NCBI RefSeq assembly: GCF_910592395.1
Contig: NC_088310.1
Span: 5,525,501-5,589,500 of the forward strand
Direction: 5' to 3'
Origin: Lineus longissimus
Lineage: Eukaryota; Nemertea; Pilidiophora; Heteronemertea; Lineidae
DNA length: 64,000 bases
This document shows positions 57,201 to 64,000 of this stretch, piece by piece. The translations under genes and the position numbers were made by a program. The notes under the pieces are model-generated. The model worked only from the letters and a program-made list of their open reading frames with translations, had not been told where the DNA came from and did no database searches. Numbering within the stretch: position 1 is the first letter of the stretch; every line of letters begins with the position of its first letter.

Positions 57201-60200
57201 GTAAGCATTACTGCTGTAGTCTATTTCTCGAAAAAATGCATTGCACGAAAAGCGCCTAAATGTAAAATGGCTGCGAAAATTTCTCGGTGTTTCGCTTCAT
57301 GGCTAGTTCTCGGCGATGTAGTCTGATTCTTCTTCATTTTCTGCAAGAAATAACGAAGTCAGTCCTAAATGACATTCCTTCCTCCCATTCAATAAATTGC
57401 TATTGATGGTGCTATTGCTAGTGATGGATTCAAATTTTAGAATATTTCATTACCTGTTGCATATATTGGGGTTTCATGCAGATGCTGAACTTAATGGGGA
57501 CAACACTTATCCCTCTCTTTGTGCAGCGATGTTCACTGAAAATGTAGATCCGCGAAGATATGACTAATGCTAAGATGATCTTTCTAATTTGTCCGTTGTG
57601 ATAGAAGACTTTGTTTTGACAGCAAATTAGTGAGGTTTTGCAAACTTACCGCGTAAATCTCGTTTTCAAACTATTGGGTTAAGTTGCAGATCTGTTAACT
57701 AGCGCGTTTAGTCGTGAAGACTTGGCATCACAATTTAAATGTCAAACGTTACGTATTTAATAAGTATAAAATAAGAAGGTACATTGTACTTGTTAAACTT
57801 TTCCACCTCTGCGACACGTTTTGGGTAGTCAGCCATTGCTTTGGCCTCGTCGAAACACTTCCGGATGTTGCAGTCATCAAGTTTGAAGTCAGATACTGTG
57901 ACATCGCCAATATGAAGCATGTTGATCTCACGAATCTGAATAAGTGAAAAAAGGACGGGGTGTATAAATGAATACCGTTCGATGCCTAAGATCGTCGTAT
58001 ATACAAGTACATACATAGCAGCATATTAGAAGAATCTTGACGTACACCGGGACGTACATTTTTTTGTACCAGCAAACACATACACACAATTTAGGAGTAC
58101 TTCAATGATTGGAGTGTAAGCGGCATCTCCAGTAAATCATACAACTTGACGGTGAAATTTTACATCCTGTGAAAGCCGCGCGGATTCCCCATTTCGTCCC
58201 CGTTTAGTGCAGTGACCTGACCTTTCCGGTGACCAGATACCACATAATTATGTACACTGTCGGAAGGAGCCAAAGCTCTTCTGTAGGGGTGTTCAGGTCA
58301 AATCAGCCATTGTTTGTGTACATCATGATACCTATGCAAATGCCTGAACAAAGGACTCGACGAGACCATTTCAAATATGCGGTCCGCCGCCTTTTGTAAG
58401 TATTTACGACCGTTGTGGTTACGCAGAATTAGAAACACTCCTATGAAGTACCTTCTCTTGTTTGATGTTTAGACGTTGGGCGATGTGTGTGATGATGTTC
58501 TCAGCGCCGGCGATGGCTTGTGGAGCCCCGAATCCCCTCATGGCTGTGTTGGAATGGGTATTGGTAAAGCACGTGTACCCACGGACAAGATTGTTCGGAA
58601 TATTGTAACAGTTGTCCACAAGTAAAACAATCGTCAATGTAATCTGAAGGTATTAAAGACATCTTGTATTCAACGCCGAGTTGTAACTTACTCTTCTCAT
58701 CAAATACATCATGTTGCGGTGTGCTTTGGACTCTGAAAATCCCCGCCGACGGATAAGTCTGCAGCATGCTATAACTTGCACATGGGCCGCCAAGGTGGGC
58801 CTGCTAAGTGCACCTTAAAGGTTTTAATAAATGAGAGGCTGGCATTTCTGTCCCCCTCTTATCAAATTGTATTAAAAATTCGCAAGGGTTGCCGCATTCC
58901 TTTTTAATTATATTGAATTGTTTTGTTTTGTACCTACCATTGGAGAGACGTCAGTACTCCATCCAGCATCTACAAACACGTCTTGGTGAAGAGCGATGAT
59001 CCGCCCTTCATCATCGACTCCGATCTTATATTTGAACAGGACGGGGTGCCTTTTTCGGGTGCCTATCATATCCTCTTCTCTCGTCAAGATGCAACGAACG
59101 GGCTTACAAAGTCTGTGAAGACGCAGAGCGGTAGAGATTTATAAATCATGTAATAATATACACTTTACAGAAATCAACGAAAGTTATTCTCTAGTAGCCT
59201 TTTTTGGTGATGAGAAGGTATTCACAAATCTTTATTTTAGTAGATTAAGAATTCAATAATAACAAAATCGCTATTCTATTTTCACGAATCCGGATTAATC
59301 GCAAAATCCGCATAAAATTTCACGCCCGCAAAATTTGTCGGTTTACAGTTTTACCCAGAGGAGACTAGCTTACTTATCTGCGGCAATGGCACACGGAAGG
59401 AAAGCAATATCAGCCCCTTTCTCTTTGCCACCGAAAGCACCACCTGAATAAGACATAGAGAAGAAGTCAAGCTTGGCAATGTGGAAGCTCAACTCAATGT
59501 GAAAGAGAACTGGCTGATACCCTACTTGGCTATCAGCTGATACAATCACGTTATTACGTACCAGATGAGCAATAAGAAGGGAACATGTAAAGGAAAAGGT
59601 AACCAAATGAGTTTTGGTGAAGGAAGGGAGGTGCGGTATTATGTTATTTGTGTGCGATGACATAAATTATAAGTTGATTTTGTACGGTACGACTTCATAT
59701 CAATTTAGATGCCCACACTTTTATTTCCAATATATAAGCTCGCCTTATAGTGTATACGTTTTTGATCTTATGCAAAAGCTGCAAACCATTCTCTACGTAC
59801 CAATTCGCTTCATCCTTATTTTGATCTTATTACACTCTACGCCAAGAACCTTCGCCACCGCCCCGTGGATATGGCTTAGACTTTGATGGCCACCGATGAT
59901 GTCCATTTCCATTTTCTCTCCACTCGGTATAGCGATACTTCCATTCGTCTCCATGTAGAAATGCTCCTGGCCGCCAAGTTTAAACTCTCCTTCGATGATA
60001 TGTTTGGAGCTTTTGAAACCTTCTTCCAGGTCACCGATGTTAAGGACGGAGGTTGGCTGCATGTCAGGATTGGCTGAGATTGCATCCTAAAACAGAGCAA
60101 TTAATAGATTTCACGCTACTAGCACTCAAATTAAAAGCATAGGCATTGACAAACCATGTCGGAGCCCGGCAAGATAAAGTCTCTTGAAAAACCCAGATGG

Positions 60201-63200
60201 CACAACCTGCAGCGAACCCTACCTCGGCGAACCTTACGCAGGGCCGCCTGGTACGAAACTACTACATGCTCATGTATATACAATGCGAAGCCTGGTGAAC
60301 GAGCGAGATTGTATCTTTATCGAGATTGTATCGAGATAAAAAATTTACCTCCAATGTCAGAATCGGTTTCAGTTCTTCGTATGTGACTTCAACAAGTCTT
60401 GCGGCTTCCTTGGCCAGTTTATCACTCTTGGCAACAATCGCACCGATGACAACACCTTCTGCTTTGACCTGGAAATTATTCACATGAGATAGACTGGGTT
60501 CTGGCGATCCGAGGGCAGCGTTTGATGATGTTTTAAACATGATTTTCGACATGAAATGCTCCTGTACCGAGGCAATTCAAGTACGATATATCACCAATCA
60601 CGACAACAACAACGAACACCGTACGTACGTATAGGGGCTAGGCCCTATATGTGTGTAAAAATGTACAGTGAATTCTGAGGCCGAGATGGAGTCCAAAGTG
60701 TATCAGCCTGAAACGAAAACAACGCACGATGCATTCGACTGTTGTGCCATACCATTTCTGTTGCGAATATCTCTTCATCAGGAACGTGGCCTCCACACTT
60801 ATTGCTTCCCTTGACATCCCTGTGGTCGACGTAATGGACCACGCCATCCAGGGCGAGGGCAGCCGAGGGGTCAACTTTGATAATCTTAGCGTGCGCTTTC
60901 GTGCTGAGAACCAAACCCATGTAGAGCTCCTCTGAAAAGATGAGGATATTTATAACGAACGAGATACCTTTCTCTCGAATTTACTGATATTCTTATCTCG
61001 AATCGGAGGCATGCAGTACAGACGATATCTTAGTCATCTACAGAATGCCTTTAGTGGAGCTTTTAGATTTCAGATTTCAGATTTTTCTTTCCTAATATAT
61101 CCCAAGGGCATGAAGTTTTTCTTCTTTCTTTTCTTGTGAAAAACGTATACGCCCACGACTTACCGGCATAAGCAGGAATATCATCGGTATACCTAGCAGT
61201 ACCACTGACGCAGTCGAAGGCCGCCTGATGCACCACCGGTCGACCAACGGCATCATCAACATCTTGGCCCTCTGGCACCTGCTCGAACACTTGGGTTGAG
61301 CAGAAATGGTCTTGTGTCAATTCAATCTCTGATCTGGCGCCATCCTGGAAAGTCAATCAAACCAATGAAAATAAATACCACTTGAAGGACACGCACATGT
61401 ACATACATGTACCTTGCTCCAGTTTTATATCTGACTAACAATGTGATGGAAGCACTTGTATCAGTATGGCCTCTCACAGAGCTCAGGTTGGAATTGACGG
61501 AGGAAACCTTCATGCTGATGACAACTTGGCATATCTGCAATGCCTTCTTACATGTCTTACAGGACTTTATATACCTTTCTTCCCTTTAGATCGTCGGCTA
61601 CTTCAAGATAGAACTTATGAAATAAGCTCGGCATCAGTGTGCGCTTGATAGGCGTGAGCAGGTCGTCACCAGGGGTCGCCTGAAACTCCCGTGCCAATGA
61701 CTTGCTGATATCAGCGGCGAGAGCGTCATCCCAGGCCCTGAAAATGCAAGAGGCGATGAATCGTACAGATATCGAGCGCTTCAAGGTGCCTCCTCGAACT
61801 TTTTGTCAGCTTGGGTCTGTCTGTATGTAATTGAAAGTACGGTATTAAATAGCTAGAGACTGTAGCACGGCAAGCAAGTTCCAGTTGCCATTGTCTCTTG
61901 CTTCGCTGCAACAAGAGATAAATCAGTACTTGGCTACGTTATACGTACCTTCCTTTTGCAAATTCACAAGTTCGCACAGCCAAAGCTGTTTCTGGTCGCA
62001 CATTCCCGAATGCCAGGGTCAATTGCTTGACAGTAGCCGTCCCTGGTACAAACTCGACTCCAAAGCCTCCGCTGACGACAGACCAGTCGAACTCACTACG
62101 CTTGCTGTGTTTGTAGGCGTAGAAACGTTGGTCCTGAGTAAAAGGAAGAAATACTCTTGAGCATGAAACTGTCAAATGGGAATACGGTTTGTGTTAGCCA
62201 TGTCGTTCAAAATTCGCCACCGGACACGGATACGCAGCCTAAGATATAGCTGAAGAACACATACTCCATCGGTGGTGAATAACACTGCTTGAGAATCTGT
62301 TCTTTGCTACTCTAAATGTAAGCTCAAATACTGGCCGTGGTGACTGCGGTCGACCCTAAACTCTACAACAACTGTGCATCTTTGCTGACAACTGCTCGAC
62401 TTGAAGGAAGGCAAGGCCCATGCGGATTTACCTTGGTTGTGAACGGGATGTGAATTGAGGCGATGACTGCACCTTGAGAAAGATGGTACATCAGTTTATC
62501 GTGGTAGTGTTCATCAACTGGAAGCTCTTTCTTTCCTCCTTAAATGAGAAGTAAAGATTAACAGTTCGTTGTGTAATGACAAATGAAACCACGAATGCCT
62601 CGGGAAACCACGCCACTACTGTTTTGTCTCCTTACCCTTTCCTATCAATGGACAAGACCTGCCGCCGAGCAGGCTGACACTTCCCCTGCCACCCATGAGA
62701 AATGTCGCCACGTCATAGATGGACTCTCCTCGACCGAGGTTACCACTGATGGTCTTGAAGAAAAGAAGATGAAATTGTTAATTGTTAATTTTTTTACTAT
62801 TTCTCATACTCATAACCATATCTCGTCGAATACTGTTCCGGTGACCATTGCGCCAAGGTAAACGATGACGCTCTTCCACGAAACTTTACACCCAAGATTC
62901 ATAGTACGTGGGTCGGATACTCACCCCGACATTCCTGACTTGTCCTGAGGCGAGCCTGTGGAGAATGCCTGCGATTCCTCTGATCGACCTCGTCTTCTCA
63001 GCTAAAAAAGATCGAAAATGATGAAAACTATCAGGGCAATTGTTAGATACTTTTATGGTCACCGAGAATGAGCAGTACCTGCCGTAAGCTGTAAATAGTC
63101 ATAACCCGAGGCCAGCACGTCTGTTTCGATAGATGCCGCCCTGTTGGCAGGCGTATATTTGAACGCAAACTACAAGAAAAAATGCCCTAACGCAACGTAC

Positions 63201-63830
63201 CGGGAAGCTTTGATTCGGCAATTGTGAGCTCTTGCTGCAGTTGGTATAAGGACAGACCGGCACCTACATCAACGCCCTTCTCAGTCACGTGGACTTGGTG
63301 CAGCTCTTGTATGCGTTCGAGGCCAATCAAAACCGGGATACAACCGGACCTCATCTCAGGAGCTACATGAAGAGGAAATGAACGATAATCAATCCATTTT
63401 AAATATCACGTCTCACACATCTCAGTGCGCAATGAGGACACCCGTACGATGGAACACACCATGTTCAACTCCAAAGACTTATTTGAGATGACTTTTATAA
63501 TGTTGCAAAGTTGACCTATCTCTGTCAGATACTAGGCTACTGAAGCAGTCCAAAGTCATCCTAAACATGAAAGTCTTCCTATGTGGAGGAACTTCGTCCG
63601 TAGTGCAACAGATACATGTACAGGTAATTTCATTGCTGTTGCAATCAGTGGCGAGTCCTCTCTATATAGACTTGAATGCAATACTCACTGAGGATGGTTC
63701 CACCACTGATAATTTTCGCTTTGGGATGTTGTTTCATCAGATCTGTGACCTTGGCTAGAGTTGATGGCAGGTAGAACGTGACTCTCTTTCCTCTGAACAT
63801 AAGACATCCCTCTTCCTCATTCGCCCTCAA
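54251..63830 (-). CDS. XDH: xanthine dehydrogenase/aldehyde oxidase family protein (N-terminus off window)
   Basis: Twenty-three exons on the minus strand, all GT..AG and phase-consistent: 63830-63689, 63362-63201, 63001-62925, 62753-62636, 62538-62432, 62133-61949, 61737-61575, 61344-61164, 60931-60753, 60468-60349, 60086-59801, 59443-59374, 59112-58938, 58643-58452, 57935-57790, 57535-57454, 56946-56851, 56441-56313, 55934-55807, 55537-55417, 55296-55210, 54820-54647 and 54418-54251. They encode 1,095 residues from the FAD-domain start to the stop; full XDH is about 1,330, so the 2Fe-2S domains lie beyond 64000. Molybdenum-domain signatures are clear: [64 protein letters not shown] and the catalytic-Glu motif KAIGEPP. 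XDH oxidises hypoxanthine and xanthine, but several substrate and FAD-contact positions differ here, so an aldehyde-oxidase-like or other role is possible. Confidence 0.9.
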
Positions 63831-64000
63831 CTGCCAAGAAGACACATTAGAGAGGTTTAGATTGTAAATATTGATGTTCTTGTAATTGGTACAACAAGTT
63901 CCGCTCTGGTGAGCATCATTTTCAATTCTAACCAAAGGTCGGCCTGCTACGTTTGATCCGTTTGGATATATCCTGAAATTTGTTCCATTTTTTTACCGAT

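Noticed and set aside
62583-62861. Plus-strand open frame beginning [11 protein letters not shown]
   Set aside because: It is the antisense shadow of an XDH exon (62753-62636).

Overview
The window comes from an intron-rich animal genome. Every clear gene is split by short GT..AG introns. There is a tRNA-derived SINE, many small inverted-repeat elements, decayed non-LTR retrotransposon tails and minisatellites, and no sign of prokaryotic or organellar DNA. A cytosolic Hsp90 ending in MEEVD, a WDR20 orthologue and creatine/GABA-type SLC6 carriers point to a bilaterian. The repeat style (TCGTCG-bearing interspersed repeats, many TA-flanked foldback elements) suggests a marine invertebrate such as an ambulacrarian, mollusc or brachiopod, but nothing I can read fixes the phylum.

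Layout. 170-5213 (+): WDR20, four coding exons, with a probable 3' UTR to about 7.87 kb that carries a 490-bp MITE. 8.03-10.55 kb: a large minisatellite with higher-order structure, followed by a decayed retroelement tail. 11611-15754 (-): complete HSP90 in eight coding exons, with a 5' UTR intron and two perfect heat-shock elements upstream. 16.7-30.1 kb: gene-poor; holds a SINE, several repeats and only a weak candidate minus-strand gene. 30175-38559 and 44378-53266 (+): two tandem paralogous SLC6 transporters, 12 and 13 coding exons, separated by 5.8 kb packed with palindromic and foldback repeats. 54251-63830 (-): the C-terminal ~1,095 residues (23 exons) of a xanthine dehydrogenase/aldehyde oxidase family enzyme, whose iron-sulphur N-terminus lies beyond the right edge.

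The genes do not form one pathway. WDR20 is a cofactor of the USP12/USP46 deubiquitinases, Hsp90 a chaperone, the SLC6 proteins Na+/Cl- driven solute carriers, and the last gene a molybdo-flavoenzyme. Points worth a second look: the WDR20-HSP90 adjacency, also found in human but in a different orientation; the mosaic similarity, an intron presence/absence difference and substrate-site divergence between the two SLC6 paralogues; the unusual active-site and FAD-domain residues of the XDH-like enzyme; and the density of foldback elements. I saw no convincing previously undescribed multi-gene system. Exon boundaries were read by eye from splice sites and phase, so an error of a base or two is possible at some of them.
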